Shown here: in pieces, positions 10,211 to 19,362 of the stretch
Position numbering within the stretch: position 1 is the stretch's first letter
Layout of the letters: each line of letters starts with the position of its first letter
Origin: Anaerococcus vaginimassiliensis
GTDB taxonomy: Bacteria > Bacillota > Clostridia > Tissierellales > Peptoniphilaceae
Direction: 5' to 3'
Length of the DNA: 64,000 bases
Assembly (NCBI RefSeq): GCF_900626155.1
Contig: NZ_LR130844.1
Span: 1,143,109 to 1,207,108 of the forward strand
Program-made: the position numbers and the translations under genes
The notes under the pieces: model-generated
What the model saw: the letters and a program-made list of their open reading frames with translations, nothing else
Databases searched by the model: none
What the model was told of the DNA's origin: nothing

Positions 10211-11278
10211 ATGTACATTAGATTTATGAAGAAAATAGAGTCTTTACTTATTTATGAGGAAGATACAAAACAATTAAATAAAATTTGCGAGAAGATAGAT
10301 TTCTACAAGAAGATACCTATTGATACTGTAAAAATATGCTTATCAAATGACATAAATGAGAAATATCTAGAAGATTTATTGTATTTAAATAAAAAATTAT
10401 CTTGTGAAAATCTACTATTAATGATTAAAATTAATCTTTTAGAAATATCTTCAAATCTCTTAGGAGTAAGTTATAAAAATGAAAGTTTTGACAATCCCAA
10501 AATACAAAAAGCATCTTTTTCTTTTCTAAACTTTTTAGTAAAAAGAGGAATACGAGCCTTTGATTTTGGGGATGTCGAATATTTGGTGAAAAATAATCCT
10601 AGCGATAAGAAAATAATTGAGACAAGTAGACTTATAAATAAAAATTTAAGAAGTCTTAGTAATGATGTAATAAGTCTTTGCGATTTATCTTATAAGTACA
10701 TTGACTTTTATGATATCTTAACTGGTGATAGTGGTTTTGATTTTTCATATATTTGTAGACCAATAAATATATTTGATGAACAATCGAGGAAATTGCTAAA
10801 AGAAACTTACCAAAATGGTGGGAGAATTTCTTATAAGATAGGTTTTACTAAAAGTAGGTCAAAGAATCTCTCCTTTGTAAAAGAAAGTCTAATTTTAACA
10901 AGTCTTACCCTTTTAGATTCGCCTTTATATATGAAGGGTTCGGAATCGTATTTTGATGTAGTTGGACCAATTAAGTCCATCGAAGATTATTTGGAAGAAA
11001 TTTATACTATAAAAGAAAATTTTTCTGATTTACCTAGAAAAGAGTTTTTTGAGATAATAAAAAAAGATAAGGACATCTTTGCCTATAGCCTAAAAATAGG
11101 AGATAATAAGTTTTTATTTATTGGAAACTTAACTCAAAAAGAAATTTTAGTAAATATCTCTATGTATGTTTCAAATTATAGTGAGTACAAACTTCTCCTA
11201 GGAAATTATGGAAAGAGATCTATGGTTAAAAATTTATTATTAAGATCATTTGAAGGATTAATTTTTGTCAGAAAATAA
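10211..11278 (+). CDS. Degenerate GH13-like protein, probable pseudoenzyme related to TreC
   Basis: Uncharacterised 355-residue protein (350 if the ATG at 10226 is used; neither start has a clear ribosome site). By eye it aligns along its length with the phosphotrehalase at 5725-7386. The C-termini share KDIFAY, LLGNYG and an (Y/F)ExLxF(I/V) ending. ICEKIDFYKK matches IKEKIPYLKG, LVKRGIRAFDF matches WIDKGIDGFRF, and SPLYMKGSE matches TPYIYQGEE. The catalytic residues are not conserved: VGEMS reads SLCDLS near 155-160, NNHDQPR reads roughly GFTKSR near 211-216, and the nucleophile context is reshaped to FDFGDV. It is about 200 residues shorter, mainly lacking the NHTS region and the 330-480 insert. 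The frame is uninterrupted, so it is probably expressed. Its role is unknown; sugar sensing or a structural role are possible but unsupported. Confidence 0.7.
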   Translation: MYIRFMKKIESLLIYEEDTKQLNKICEKIDFYKKIPIDTVKICLSNDINEKYLEDLLYLNKKLSCENLLLMIKINLLEISSNLLGVSYKNESFDNPKIQKASFSFLNFLVKRGIRAFDFGDVEYLVKNNPSDKKIIETSRLINKNLRSLSNDVISLCDLSYKYIDFYDILTGDSGFDFSYICRPINIFDEQSRKLLKETYQNGGRISYKIGFTKSRSKNLSFVKESLILTSLTLLDSPLYMKGSESYFDVVGPIKSIEDYLEEIYTIKENFSDLPRKEFFEIIKKDKDIFAYSLKIGDNKFLFIGNLTQKEILVNISMYVSNYSEYKLLLGNYGKRSMVKNLLLRSFEGLIFVRK

Positions 11279-11373
11279 TTAGAAATATTGGGTAATTATA
11301 ATAAAAAGCAAAAATCGCCTTTTCTATTCCTATAAGAATAGTATGATATAGCTAATAAAATATAGGAGGGAAT

Positions 11374-12660
11374 ATGAAATTTGTTTCGTTATTAATAACA
11401 ATAGCCCTATATTATGTCCTCAAGAAAATGGCTGATAAAAAAGTTTCATTTGGTAGGAGGGTTATTTTTGCGGCTATTATAGGTCTAGTTTTAGGTTATT
11501 TCTTCGCTGGATCTACTGAATATGTAGCGGTATTTGGAAGTATCTATATCAGACTTCTTCAAACTATGGTAATCCCATTGTTATTTGCTACAATCATTAG
11601 AACTATGCTAAATACAGGATCTCTGGGTAAATTAAAATCAATCGGTCTAAAGACTGTTGGTATTTTAAGTTTACACAATGTATTGGGATCTACCATCGGT
11701 CTTATCCTTGCGGTTAGTTTTGGAATAGGTAAAGGTGCAAATATTCCTCTACCAAAGGCAAGCGATGTAAAGGAAGTGCCAACTGTTGCTGAAACTATAA
11801 CTAACTTCTTCCCATCAAACATAGTTGCTAACGCAGCTGATGGCATGGTAGTTCCAGTGATTATATTTTCAATATTTGTTGGTGTTGCAGCTTTAAAATT
11901 GATTGATAATGGAGAAGAAGGTAAAGTTGTTGCCTTTAAAGATTTTATAGATTCTTTTGCAGAAATTATCTATAAACTTACAAGCATGATTACAAGCTTT
12001 ACTCCATTTGCAGTTTTATCGTTAATGGCTAATGCTGTTTCAGAGATTGATGTAGAAGCTGTTAAGCCATTATTACTAATTCTTGTATTAAATTATGTAG
12101 CAAGTGCTTTCCACTCATTTATAACAACAGGAGCTTTAGTTTCAATATTTGCCAAGGTAAATCCTGTAAAATACTTCAAAAATGCTTGGCCTGTCCAAGT
12201 AGTTGGATTTACTACTCAATCATCTATGGGTTCACTTCCAGTAAATATTGACAATCTTGAAAATACCCAAGGTGTTTCAGAAGAAATTTCTTCATTCGTA
12301 GCTCCAGCAGGTGCTACTATGGGTATGCCTGGTTGTGCGGGATTCTGGCCAGTTATGAATGCTGTTCTTACAATAAATATTATGGGACTAGATTTTGCAG
12401 GTTTTGATTATGTAAAACTAGTTCTAATAGCTTTACTCGTTTCTCTAGGAACAGTTGGAGTGCCTGGTACAGCTACAATAGCTACAACTGCTGTATTTGC
12501 AGCTATGGGTCTACCACTTGAGATGGTTGTACTACTTGCACCAATCTCATCTCTTGCTGATATGGGACGTACATCTACAAACGTAGTTGCAGCAAACTCT
12601 TCAGCTGTAATTGTAGCAGCAAGTGAAGGAAAATTAAATAGAGAAGTATTCAACAGTTAA
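11374..12660 (+). CDS. Dicarboxylate/amino acid:cation symporter, TcyP (cystine)-like
   Basis: Sodium- or proton-coupled symporter of the DAACS family, 428 residues, eight helices plus two re-entrant hairpins. The N-terminal helix followed by KKVSFGRRVIFAAIIGLVLG, and the hairpin segment PAGATMGMPGCAGFWPVM, resemble the L-cystine transporter TcyP of bacilli more than glutamate carriers. The glutamate-type NMDGTA hairpin of the second DAACS in this window (40996-42273) is absent here. The last segment, ADMGRTSTNV, is the usual substrate-binding helix 8. AGGAGGGA precedes the ATG. It is monocistronic between two terminators. Confidence 0.85.
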   Translation: MKFVSLLITIALYYVLKKMADKKVSFGRRVIFAAIIGLVLGYFFAGSTEYVAVFGSIYIRLLQTMVIPLLFATIIRTMLNTGSLGKLKSIGLKTVGILSLHNVLGSTIGLILAVSFGIGKGANIPLPKASDVKEVPTVAETITNFFPSNIVANAADGMVVPVIIFSIFVGVAALKLIDNGEEGKVVAFKDFIDSFAEIIYKLTSMITSFTPFAVLSLMANAVSEIDVEAVKPLLLILVLNYVASAFHSFITTGALVSIFAKVNPVKYFKNAWPVQVVGFTTQSSMGSLPVNIDNLENTQGVSEEISSFVAPAGATMGMPGCAGFWPVMNAVLTINIMGLDFAGFDYVKLVLIALLVSLGTVGVPGTATIATTAVFAAMGLPLEMVVLLAPISSLADMGRTSTNVVAANSSAVIVAASEGKLNREVFNS

Positions 12661-12674
12661 GAATAAAGAAAACT

Positions 12675-12713
12675 AAAACCCTGATATTCATCTTTTGAAT
12701 TGACGGGTTTTTT
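12675..12713 (+). terminator. Terminator after the TcyP-like gene
   Basis: AAAACCC pairs with GGGTTTT; an inner ATTCA/TGAAT stem closes the hairpin, then a T run. The stem is interrupted. Confidence 0.65.
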
Positions 12714-12725
12714 ATTGTAAAAAAA

Positions 12726-12740
12726 TTTACAGCCTGTAAA
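12726..12740. promoter_or_regulatory. Perfect palindrome, candidate operator
   Basis: TTTACAGCCTGTAAA is a perfect 7-1-7 inverted repeat, 61 bases before the next gene and inside its probable promoter region. It looks like a dimeric repressor site; no regulator gene is adjacent. Confidence 0.4.
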
Positions 12741-12800
12741 ATATATGCTAGCAGTATGTTACCTACTTAAAATTATTAAAATACATAGTCGGAGGATAAA

Positions 12801-13481
12801 ATGACAGAGAAAAAGTATATTCCCCAAGTTTACTCCAAACTTAGAAAATCTTTTATAAAAGTTCCAGAAGAAATATACAAGGCAAGCGGGATAATGATTT
12901 TTGAAAAAAGAATCAAATCCTTGCTCTTTACTACAGATCTTGCAATTATAAGAAATTCTAATGCAGATTCTATAATGGCAGTCTACCCATACACCCCACA
13001 AAACACCATAGCTAGGTCAATCATGGATGTATCTAATGTTCCTTGTTTTATAGGTGTTGGCGGTGGAACAACCCAAGGAATAAGATCAAAATACATAGCC
13101 ATAGAAGCAGAGCTATCTGGTGCCTATGGAGTTGTAGTAAACTCCCCTATGCCTAACGAAGATATAAAGGCAATAGCTGATTTTGTTGATATTCCTGTAA
13201 TTGCATCAGTTGTAAGCTTTGAAAATGACTATAAAGGAAAAATCGAAGCTGGAGCTCAGATCTTAAATGTCTCAGGTGGAAAATACACAGCTGATTTGGT
13301 TAGGGAAATTAGGAAAAACATAGGAGATGAATTCCCAATAATTGCAACTGGTGGAAAAACTGGTGAGCAAATACTTGATACTATAAATGCTGGCGCCAAT
13401 GCAATTTCATATACACCACCATCAAGTGCAGAAGTTTTTGGATCTATGATGGATACTTATAGAAATGAGGATATACATTGA
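12801..13481 (+). CDS. Predicted TIM-barrel protein of unknown function
   Basis: Soluble protein of 226 residues without a signal peptide. Alternating strand/helix periodicity and late glycine-rich turns (VGGGTTQG near 94-101, NVSGGKYT near 159-166, IATGGKTGEQI near 184-194, followed by AGANAISY) look like a phosphate-binding (beta/alpha)8 barrel of the indole-glycerol-phosphate or FMN type. I cannot assign an enzyme. AGTCGGAGG precedes the ATG. The next gene starts inside this stop codon (TTGA overlap), so the two products are probably made in fixed ratio. A palindrome and terminator upstream mark it as the first gene of the operon. Confidence 0.7.
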   Translation: MTEKKYIPQVYSKLRKSFIKVPEEIYKASGIMIFEKRIKSLLFTTDLAIIRNSNADSIMAVYPYTPQNTIARSIMDVSNVPCFIGVGGGTTQGIRSKYIAIEAELSGAYGVVVNSPMPNEDIKAIADFVDIPVIASVVSFENDYKGKIEAGAQILNVSGGKYTADLVREIRKNIGDEFPIIATGGKTGEQILDTINAGANAISYTPPSSAEVFGSMMDTYRNEDIH

Positions 13482-14407
13482 TTTATCCGGGATATTTAAC
13501 AGATGTGTGTGGAATAAAGCTAGGTCATGCCTCTGATTTTGAAGGAGGAACTGGACTAAGTGTAATCATTCCTGATCCAAACAACACAGCAGCAGTTGAA
13601 GTTAGAGGATCTGCCCCAGGAACTAGGGAAACTGACCTACTAAATCCAATCAATCAAGTAAGTGAGGTAAATGGAATTATTCTATCTGGTGGGTCTGCCT
13701 ACGGACTAGATGCAGCAACTGGCCTTATGGAAGAGCTTGAAAAAGATGGGAGAGGTTTTGATGTTGGCTGCGGCATAGTTCCGATAGTAAGTCAGGCTGT
13801 TTTATTTGACCTTGCCTACAAAAATCCCAAGGCAAGACCAAATGCAAAAATGGCGAAACTAGCCTATAAAAATGCAAGCTATGATAACAAGGAATGTGGA
13901 ATAATAGGAGCTGGAACTGGAGCTACAGTTGGAAAAGCAATGGGCATGGATAATGCCTTTAAATCTGGTCTTGGTCAGGCTTCAATGACCCTTGGAGACC
14001 TAACAGTTTCAGCTATAGTTGCTGTAAATGCCTTTGGAGATATCTTCGATTATGAAAAAGGTAAACAGATTGCAGGACCCATGGTAAATGGCAAGATGCT
14101 TTCTACTATGGATAATATAGAAAATATTGCCAAAAGTTTTTCTGAAGTTGAAGGCAAAAATACAACTATAGGTCTTGTTGCAACCAATGCAAGTTTTAAT
14201 AAGACTGAGCTTACTAAAATTTGTCAGATGACTCATGACGGATATGCAAGATCAATTAATCCAGTCCATACTATGTTTGATGGGGATACTATATTTGCCC
14301 TAGCAACAAACAAGGTCAAGGCTGATGTTACAATAGTTGGGGCGTTAGCAAGTATGGTTATGTCAAGAGCCATAGCAAATGCTATTTACACTTCAAAAGA
14401 AAAGTAA
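13478..14407 (+). CDS. P1/S58-family peptidase (DmpA/NylC-like)
   Basis: N-terminal-nucleophile hydrolase of 309 residues, related to the aminopeptidase DmpA and 6-aminohexanoate oligomer hydrolase NylC. These proteins cut themselves between Asn and Thr, freeing the Thr nucleophile; the matching site here is Asn228-Thr229 in the motif NTTIGLVATN. Other family landmarks are GVRxGHA-like IKLGHAS at the start, EVRGSAPGTRETDLL, GGSAYGLDAATG, and GAGTGATVGK. The only start that fits the family N-terminus is TTG at 13478, which overlaps the previous stop by four bases and has GAGG eight bases upstream. Probable substrates are small peptides or beta-amino amides; not determinable here. Confidence 0.87.
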   Translation: MIYPGYLTDVCGIKLGHASDFEGGTGLSVIIPDPNNTAAVEVRGSAPGTRETDLLNPINQVSEVNGIILSGGSAYGLDAATGLMEELEKDGRGFDVGCGIVPIVSQAVLFDLAYKNPKARPNAKMAKLAYKNASYDNKECGIIGAGTGATVGKAMGMDNAFKSGLGQASMTLGDLTVSAIVAVNAFGDIFDYEKGKQIAGPMVNGKMLSTMDNIENIAKSFSEVEGKNTTIGLVATNASFNKTELTKICQMTHDGYARSINPVHTMFDGDTIFALATNKVKADVTIVGALASMVMSRAIANAIYTSKEK

Positions 14408-14433
14408 AATATTATAAAAGTCAAACAAAATCC

Positions 14434-14462
14434 TTGACATTGAATATGTCATATAGTATTAT
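14434..14462 (+). promoter_or_regulatory. Promoter of the rpsF operon
   Basis: TTGACA at 14434 and TATTAT at 14457 with a 17-base spacer. Confidence 0.8.
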
Positions 14463-14477
14463 ACATAGGTAAATAAT

Positions 14478-14520
14478 CTCTACTCCGTGAGGATTTAACG
14501 GGGTCAAAGACCATAGGGAG
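14478..14520 (+). ncRNA. Candidate S6:S18 ribosomal-protein leader
   Basis: The leader between promoter and rpsF contains CTCCGT pairing with ACGGGG, then a GGTC-AAA-GACC hairpin and the ribosome site. Firmicute rpsF leaders carry an S6:S18-binding structure with a CCG/ACC signature, and the position and CCG...ACC order fit. I identified it by eye only. Confidence 0.5.
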
Positions 14521-14528
14521 GTGAAAAA

Positions 14529-14813
14529 ATGAATAAGTACGAAGCAGTATTGATTTTCAAAGCTGATATGAACGATAGTGACAGAGAAAATCTTCTTGAT
14601 AGATTTAAAGAAATCATCGGTCAAGATGGTGAAGTAACTAACGTTGATGATTGGGGTAAAAGAAAACTAGCTTACGAAATTAATGACCTAAAAGATGGTT
14701 ATTACTACATCGTAGACTTCGATTCTAACCCAGACCATATCAAAGAATTTGAAAGAAGACTTAGACTTTCAGATTCTATAATCAGATACATGGTTATAAG
14801 AAAAGAGGACTAA
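14529..14813 (+). CDS. rpsF: 30S ribosomal protein S6
   Basis: Small-subunit protein of 94 residues that binds 16S rRNA together with S18. The fold signature is clear: MNKYEAVLIFKADM at the start, WGKRKLAYEI near 40-49, GYYYIVDFDS and a terminal strand IIRYMVIR. Length is standard. GGGAGGTG precedes the ATG. It is the first gene of the conserved rpsF-ssb-rpsR operon; the leader may be bound by the S6:S18 complex for feedback control. Confidence 0.97.
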   Translation: MNKYEAVLIFKADMNDSDRENLLDRFKEIIGQDGEVTNVDDWGKRKLAYEINDLKDGYYYIVDFDSNPDHIKEFERRLRLSDSIIRYMVIRKED

Positions 14814-14816
14814 TTA

Positions 14817-15347
14817 ATGAACAAAGTTACCCTTATCGGAAGATTGACTAGGGATCCAGAGTTAAGATACACTCAATCCCAACAACCAGTGTGTACATTT
14901 ACATTGGCAGTAGATAAGAGACTTAGCAGAGATAAAAGACAAGAAATGGAATCTCAAAATCGTCCAACAGCAGATTTCTTCAGAATTACCGTTTGGGGTA
15001 GACAAGGAGAAAATGCTAGTAGATATTTAAGAAAAGGAAGTCAATGTGCTATAGATGGTAGACTCCAATCAGGAAGCTACGTTGATAAAGAAACAGGTAA
15101 AACAATCTATACAACTGATGTTGTAGGTGATAGTGTAGAATTTTTAGGTGGAAAATCCGACAATATGGGCGGATCATCTTACAACAATTCTAATCCTTAC
15201 GACAATCAAGACATCTATAAAAACGACTATTCACAAGTTAACAATTACCCACAAAACAATCAAAACCAAGATGGTTTCGTTGGGGATGATGATTTCTTTG
15301 ATGATGACTTTACTGAAATAGAAGACGATGGAAGAATTCCATTCTAA
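14817..15347 (+). CDS. ssb: Single-stranded DNA-binding protein
   Basis: OB-fold protein of 176 residues that coats single-stranded DNA in replication and repair. Residues 1-110 form the OB domain ([46 protein letters not shown]). A disordered linker rich in Asn, Gln, Tyr and Asp follows, then the acidic partner-binding tip ending DDGRIPF. It starts three bases after the rpsF stop, with GAGG a few bases upstream. Confidence 0.97.
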   Translation: MNKVTLIGRLTRDPELRYTQSQQPVCTFTLAVDKRLSRDKRQEMESQNRPTADFFRITVWGRQGENASRYLRKGSQCAIDGRLQSGSYVDKETGKTIYTTDVVGDSVEFLGGKSDNMGGSSYNNSNPYDNQDIYKNDYSQVNNYPQNNQNQDGFVGDDDFFDDDFTEIEDDGRIPF

Positions 15348-15367
15348 AAATTGAGAAAGGAATTACA

Positions 15368-15595
15368 ATGGCAGGAAGAAGATTCAGACCAAGAAAAAAG
15401 GTAGATCCATTTGTAAAAGATCCATCAAAAGTTATCGATTATAAAGATATTGAAACTTTAAAAAGATTCGTTACAGATAGAGGTAAGATCTTACCTAGAA
15501 GAGTAACTGGTCTTAATGCAAAACACCAAAGAGAAGTAACACGTGCTATCAAACGTGCTCGTCAAGTTGCATTATTACCATATGAAGAAAACTAA
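15368..15595 (+). CDS. rpsR: 30S ribosomal protein S18
   Basis: Basic protein of 75 residues, the partner of S6 on the small subunit. It has the family core [35 protein letters not shown] split over residues 24-57, and ends in [12 protein letters not shown]. No zinc-binding Cys is present. GAAAGGA precedes the ATG. Last gene of the operon, followed by a terminator. Confidence 0.97.
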   Translation: MAGRRFRPRKKVDPFVKDPSKVIDYKDIETLKRFVTDRGKILPRRVTGLNAKHQREVTRAIKRARQVALLPYEEN

Positions 15596-15639
15596 GATAA
15601 TAATAGATTAAATATAAATAATTTTCAATAAGCAATATT

Positions 15640-15668
15640 AAGGGATACTCACTTAAGTATCCTTTTTT
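15640..15668 (+). terminator. Terminator of the rpsF-ssb-rpsR operon
   Basis: AGGGATACT and AGTATCCTT arms, short loop, six T. Confidence 0.85.
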
Positions 15669-15717
15669 ATTATAAAATTTGAATTTTGTGCCAGTTTACA
15701 AATTTTGATCTAAAAAG

Positions 15718-15746
15718 TTGTCAAAAACACTTTTTTATAATAAGAT
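15718..15746 (+). promoter_or_regulatory. Probable hppA promoter
   Basis: TTGTCA at 15718 and TAAGAT at 15741, 17-base spacer; the ribosome site AAGGAGGA lies 17 bases further on. Confidence 0.55.
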
Positions 15747-15775
15747 AAATAGGTGAATAAATAAGGAGGAAATTT

Positions 15776-17740
15776 ATGTTCGTAGAAATTTTAGCTTTGA
15801 TTGTAGCAATCCTAGCATTACTTTTTATGGGTTTTACAATCAAATCAAAAATTATGCCAGTGTCATCTGGTAATAAAAGAATGACAGAAATTGCTGGACA
15901 TATTAAAGACGGCGCTATGACATTTATCAGCCGTGAATATAAGTACATTGCAATATTTGTCGTTGTTGTATCAATCCTAATAGCAATTTTTTTAAATGTT
16001 AAGGTTATGATTTGCTATATATTAGGATCAGTATTTTCAATGCTAGCAGGTTACATTGGAATGAGAGTTTCAACTGCAGCTAACGCAAGATGTGCTAACA
16101 TGGCCCTAGAAAAGGGTAGTGATGGTGCATTAAATGTAGCATTTTCTGGTGGATCAGTAATGGGATTTGCTGTAACAGGTCTTGGATTCTTAGGAATTAT
16201 GATAACTTACTTTATATTCAAAGATCCAGCAATCCTAATGGGATATTCTCTAGGTGCTTCTTCTGTAGCTCTATTTGCTAGAGTTGGTGGTGGTATCTAT
16301 ACAAAAGCTGCTGACCTTGGAGCTGACCTTGTTGGTAAGGTAGAAGCAGGTATTCCAGAAGACGATCCTAGAAACCCAGCAGTAATCGCTGATAACGTTG
16401 GTGATAACGTAGGTGACGTTGCAGGTATGGGTGCTGACTTATTTGAGTCATACTCAGGTGCTATTATCTCAGCTATTACACTTGGAATTATTGCAAGTGG
16501 TGAAGCAGGAATGAAATTTACATTCTTCTTAGTAGCTATCGGTATTCTTGCTAGTATCTTCTCAAGTATATTATTCCTAACAGGAAAACACAATAATCCA
16601 CAAAAATCACTAATGAATACAATTTATATTTCAGGTGGAATTGTACTTGTAGCAGCCCTAATCCTTTCATTTACTTACTTTGGTAACTTCAATGCAGCTC
16701 TTGCTATTATTGTTGGTATCGTAGTTGGTATTTTGATAGGACTTTTGACAGAATATTACACATCAGATAAGTATAAACACGTTAAGGCAATTGCAGATGA
16801 ATCTAAAACTGGAGTTGCTACAAATATTATCGCAGGACTATCAACAGGAATGCTTTCAACAGTTTTCCCTATTATCTTGATTGCTCTTGGTATTATGGTA
16901 GCTTACTGGGCTAATGGAGTATTCGGTATTGCTCTTTCTGCTGTAGGTATGCTTTCTACAACAGCAACAACAGTTACAGTTGACGCTTATGGTCCAATTA
17001 CAGATAATGCTGGTGGTATCGCAGAAATGAGTTATCTACCAAGCAACGTTAGAGATATCACAGATGAGCTAGACTCAATAGGTAATACTACAGCAGCTAT
17101 TGGTAAGGGTTTTGCTATTGGATCTGCAGCACTTACTGCACTTTCACTATTTGTAACTTATTCAGAAACACTAAACCTAGGAGCAATCTCAATTCTTGAT
17201 GCTAAGGTTGTAGCTGGTATGTTTATTGGAGCTATGCTTCCATTCCTATTTACTGCTCTTACAATGAATTCTGTAGGAAAAGCAGCAACAGAAATGATTG
17301 AAGAAGTTAGAAGACAATTTAAGTCAGATGAAAGAATCCTAAAGGGAGAAAAGGAACCAGATTACGCAAGATGTATTGATATTTCTACAACTGCATCACT
17401 AAAAGAAATGGTTCTTCCAGGTGTACTTGCAATTATTGTTCCAATTATAGTTGGTAAAGTATTTGGACCTTACTCACTAGGAGGTCTACTTGCAGGTGCT
17501 CTAGTTACAGGTGTACTAATGGCTATCTTTATGTCAAACTCAGGTGGAGCTTGGGATAATGCTAAAAAATATATCGAAACACTTCCAGGAGAAGATGGAA
17601 AAGGATCTGACGCTCACAAGGCTTCAGTTGTTGGAGATACAGTAGGAGATCCATTCAAGGATACTTCAGGTCCATCTCTAAACATTCTAATCAAACTTAT
17701 GACTGTTGTATCAGTTGTATGTGCAAGCCTATTTATGTAA
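15776..17740 (+). CDS. hppA: K+-dependent membrane pyrophosphatase (H+ or Na+ pump)
   Basis: Integral membrane pump of 654 residues that couples pyrophosphate hydrolysis to cation export. The substrate motif [20 protein letters not shown] lies near 203-222, and the second acidic cluster DNAKKYIE with [17 protein letters not shown] lies near the C-terminus. The site that separates the two subclasses reads [10 protein letters not shown], with Ala440 where K+-independent enzymes have Lys, so K+ dependence is expected. Whether it pumps H+ or Na+ cannot be decided by eye. In fermentative anaerobes such pumps recover energy from biosynthetic pyrophosphate. I see no terminator before the next promoter. 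Confidence 0.95.
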   Translation: MFVEILALIVAILALLFMGFTIKSKIMPVSSGNKRMTEIAGHIKDGAMTFISREYKYIAIFVVVVSILIAIFLNVKVMICYILGSVFSMLAGYIGMRVSTAANARCANMALEKGSDGALNVAFSGGSVMGFAVTGLGFLGIMITYFIFKDPAILMGYSLGASSVALFARVGGGIYTKAADLGADLVGKVEAGIPEDDPRNPAVIADNVGDNVGDVAGMGADLFESYSGAIISAITLGIIASGEAGMKFTFFLVAIGILASIFSSILFLTGKHNNPQKSLMNTIYISGGIVLVAALILSFTYFGNFNAALAIIVGIVVGILIGLLTEYYTSDKYKHVKAIADESKTGVATNIIAGLSTGMLSTVFPIILIALGIMVAYWANGVFGIALSAVGMLSTTATTVTVDAYGPITDNAGGIAEMSYLPSNVRDITDELDSIGNTTAAIGKGFAIGSAALTALSLFVTYSETLNLGAISILDAKVVAGMFIGAMLPFLFTALTMNSVGKAATEMIEEVRRQFKSDERILKGEKEPDYARCIDISTTASLKEMVLPGVLAIIVPIIVGKVFGPYSLGGLLAGALVTGVLMAIFMSNSGGAWDNAKKYIETLPGEDGKGSDAHKASVVGDTVGDPFKDTSGPSLNILIKLMTVVSVVCASLFM

Positions 17741-17756
17741 TAATTTATAAAAATAT

Positions 17757-17784
17757 TTGACAAACATATTCTAGCCTGTACAAT
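17757..17784 (+). promoter_or_regulatory. Promoter of the arginine T-box operon
   Basis: TTGACA at 17757 and TACAAT at 17779, 16-base spacer. Confidence 0.75.
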
Positions 17785-17814
17785 ATAACCAATCAATTAA
17801 TTCAGTTAGTAAAT

Positions 17815-18056
17815 GTGTTGAAGAGAAGAGTAGTTAACTAAAAGCTTCAAGCGAATCCTAGATGGTGTGAGAGGATAAGCGGATAGTTAGTGAAAAGAAC
17901 CTCAGAGCATATAGGTCGATACAAGGAGACCTATACGGGAACTCCCGTTATAGAGTTAGAGTATGGTTGTACTTGAAGAGGTTTATCTTGTGAGAGATAG
18001 ATGAATATGGGTGGTATCACGAGCTTTCGTCCCTTTAGGGATGAGAGCTCTTTTTT
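17815..18056 (+). ncRNA. T-box leader, predicted arginine-specific
   Basis: Stem I has the S-turn AGTA at 17829, the upper stem TTAACTA/TAGTTAG, the distal GGTGTGAG loop at 17864, and GTGAA at 17890 on the 3' side. In this layout the specifier triplet is AGA (17896-17898, arginine), fitting the downstream argG-argH. Two more hairpins follow (TATAGGTC/GACCTATA and ACGGGA/CCCGT). The T-box bulge is GGGTGGTATCACGAG at 18009-18023, and a terminator hairpin of GAGCT...GTCCC / GGGAT...GAGCTC with six T ends at 18056. Uncharged tRNA binding should favour the antiterminator. The T-box identity is firm; the specifier assignment is inference. Confidence 0.88.
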
Positions 18057-18120
18057 ATTATCAAAGTTCTTAAGGCACGTATAACATTAATTGATTAAAT
18101 ATTATAACAAGGAGAATATT

Positions 18121-19353
18121 ATGTTAAAGAATGAATATCAAATGTTAAAAGAAGCGAACAAAGTTATACTTGCCTATTCTGGTGGGCTAGATACATCAGT
18201 GTTAAGCTATTGGCTAAAGGAAAATGGGGCAAGCGAGGTTATTTGCGTATCAGTTGATTTAGGACAAGTAGAAAATCCTGACAAACTTAAAGAAAAGGCT
18301 CTAGCAGCTGGAGCAAGCAAATTTTACAATGTAAATGTAGAAGATGAATTCATAGATAATTTCGCTTACAAATCTCTACTTGCAGGTGCCAAGTACGAGA
18401 ATACCTATCTTTTAGGAACAGCTATTGCAAGGCCACTTATAGCCAAGGTCTTGGTAGATATTTACAAGAAAGAAGGAGCAGATCTCATAGTTCATGGCTG
18501 CACTGGAAAGGGAAATGATCAAATTAGGTTTGAGCTATCTATAGCTGCCCTAGATCCAGAAATAAAAGTTCTCGCTCCATGGAGGTTCTGGGATATAAAG
18601 GGTCGAAGCGAAGAAGAAGCTTATGCAAAAGAGCATGACATCAAGCTTGATTTTACCAAAGATGATGATTACTCAATGGATGAAAATATCTGGCATTTAT
18701 CTCACGAGGGACTTGATCTAGAAAATCCAGAAAATGAAGCTAACCTTGATAAAGTTTTAAAATGGGTAACTCCACCTGAAAAAGCAATAGATAAAGCAGA
18801 AATCATAGAACTTGGCTTTAAAAATGGAAAGCCTGTTTCTTTAAACGGAGAAAATCTAAAGGGAAGTAGCTTAGTTAAAAAATTAAACGAAATCGGTGGC
18901 AAACACGGTATAGGTATAGACGATATTGTAGAATCTAGGGTTGTCGGCATGAAATCTAGGGGTGTTTATGAAAATCCAGCTGCAAGTATTTTATACTTTG
19001 CCCTAGAAAAACTACAATCTGTAACTATTCACCCAAACGCTCTAGCCTACAAACAAAAAATGAGCCTAGATTATGCAAATCTTGTTTATCAGGGAAAATG
19101 GATGACACCTCTAAAGGAAGCCATGGATTTATTTATGGAAAAAATAAATGAGAACACAAATGGCATAGTAAAGGTTAAAATGTACAAAGGAAATATGTAC
19201 CCAGCTGGTATTTTTGCTGACAAACCTTTATTTGATGAAGAACTTGCAACTTTTGAAGAAGATTCTGTTTACACTCAAGCAGATGCTACTGGATTTATAA
19301 ATTTATTTGGCCTAAGTACAAAAACTTATGCAAAAGCTATCAAAAAAGATTAG
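18121..19353 (+). CDS. argG: Argininosuccinate synthase
   Basis: ATP-dependent ligase of 410 residues joining citrulline and aspartate. The PP-loop is AYSGGLDTSV (residues 18-27). Family motifs GTAIARPLIAK, HGCTGKGNDQIRFE, WDIKGRSEEEA and SRGVYENPA are all present. I chose the ATG at 18121 because AAGGAGAA lies 6-7 bases upstream and the ligase core begins at once; an open frame extends 30 bases further without a ribosome site. It is the first gene after the T-box, with argH nine bases downstream. Confidence 0.96.
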   Translation: MLKNEYQMLKEANKVILAYSGGLDTSVLSYWLKENGASEVICVSVDLGQVENPDKLKEKALAAGASKFYNVNVEDEFIDNFAYKSLLAGAKYENTYLLGTAIARPLIAKVLVDIYKKEGADLIVHGCTGKGNDQIRFELSIAALDPEIKVLAPWRFWDIKGRSEEEAYAKEHDIKLDFTKDDDYSMDENIWHLSHEGLDLENPENEANLDKVLKWVTPPEKAIDKAEIIELGFKNGKPVSLNGENLKGSSLVKKLNEIGGKHGIGIDDIVESRVVGMKSRGVYENPAASILYFALEKLQSVTIHPNALAYKQKMSLDYANLVYQGKWMTPLKEAMDLFMEKINENTNGIVKVKMYKGNMYPAGIFADKPLFDEELATFEEDSVYTQADATGFINLFGLSTKTYAKAIKKD

Positions 19354-19362
19354 GAGTTATAA

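Noticed and set aside
11290-11295. GGGTAA before the TcyP-like gene as an eighth copy of the promoter motif
   Set aside because: It differs from GGGTAT in the last base and lies 78 bases from the start, with a better -10 (TATGAT) nearer the gene.
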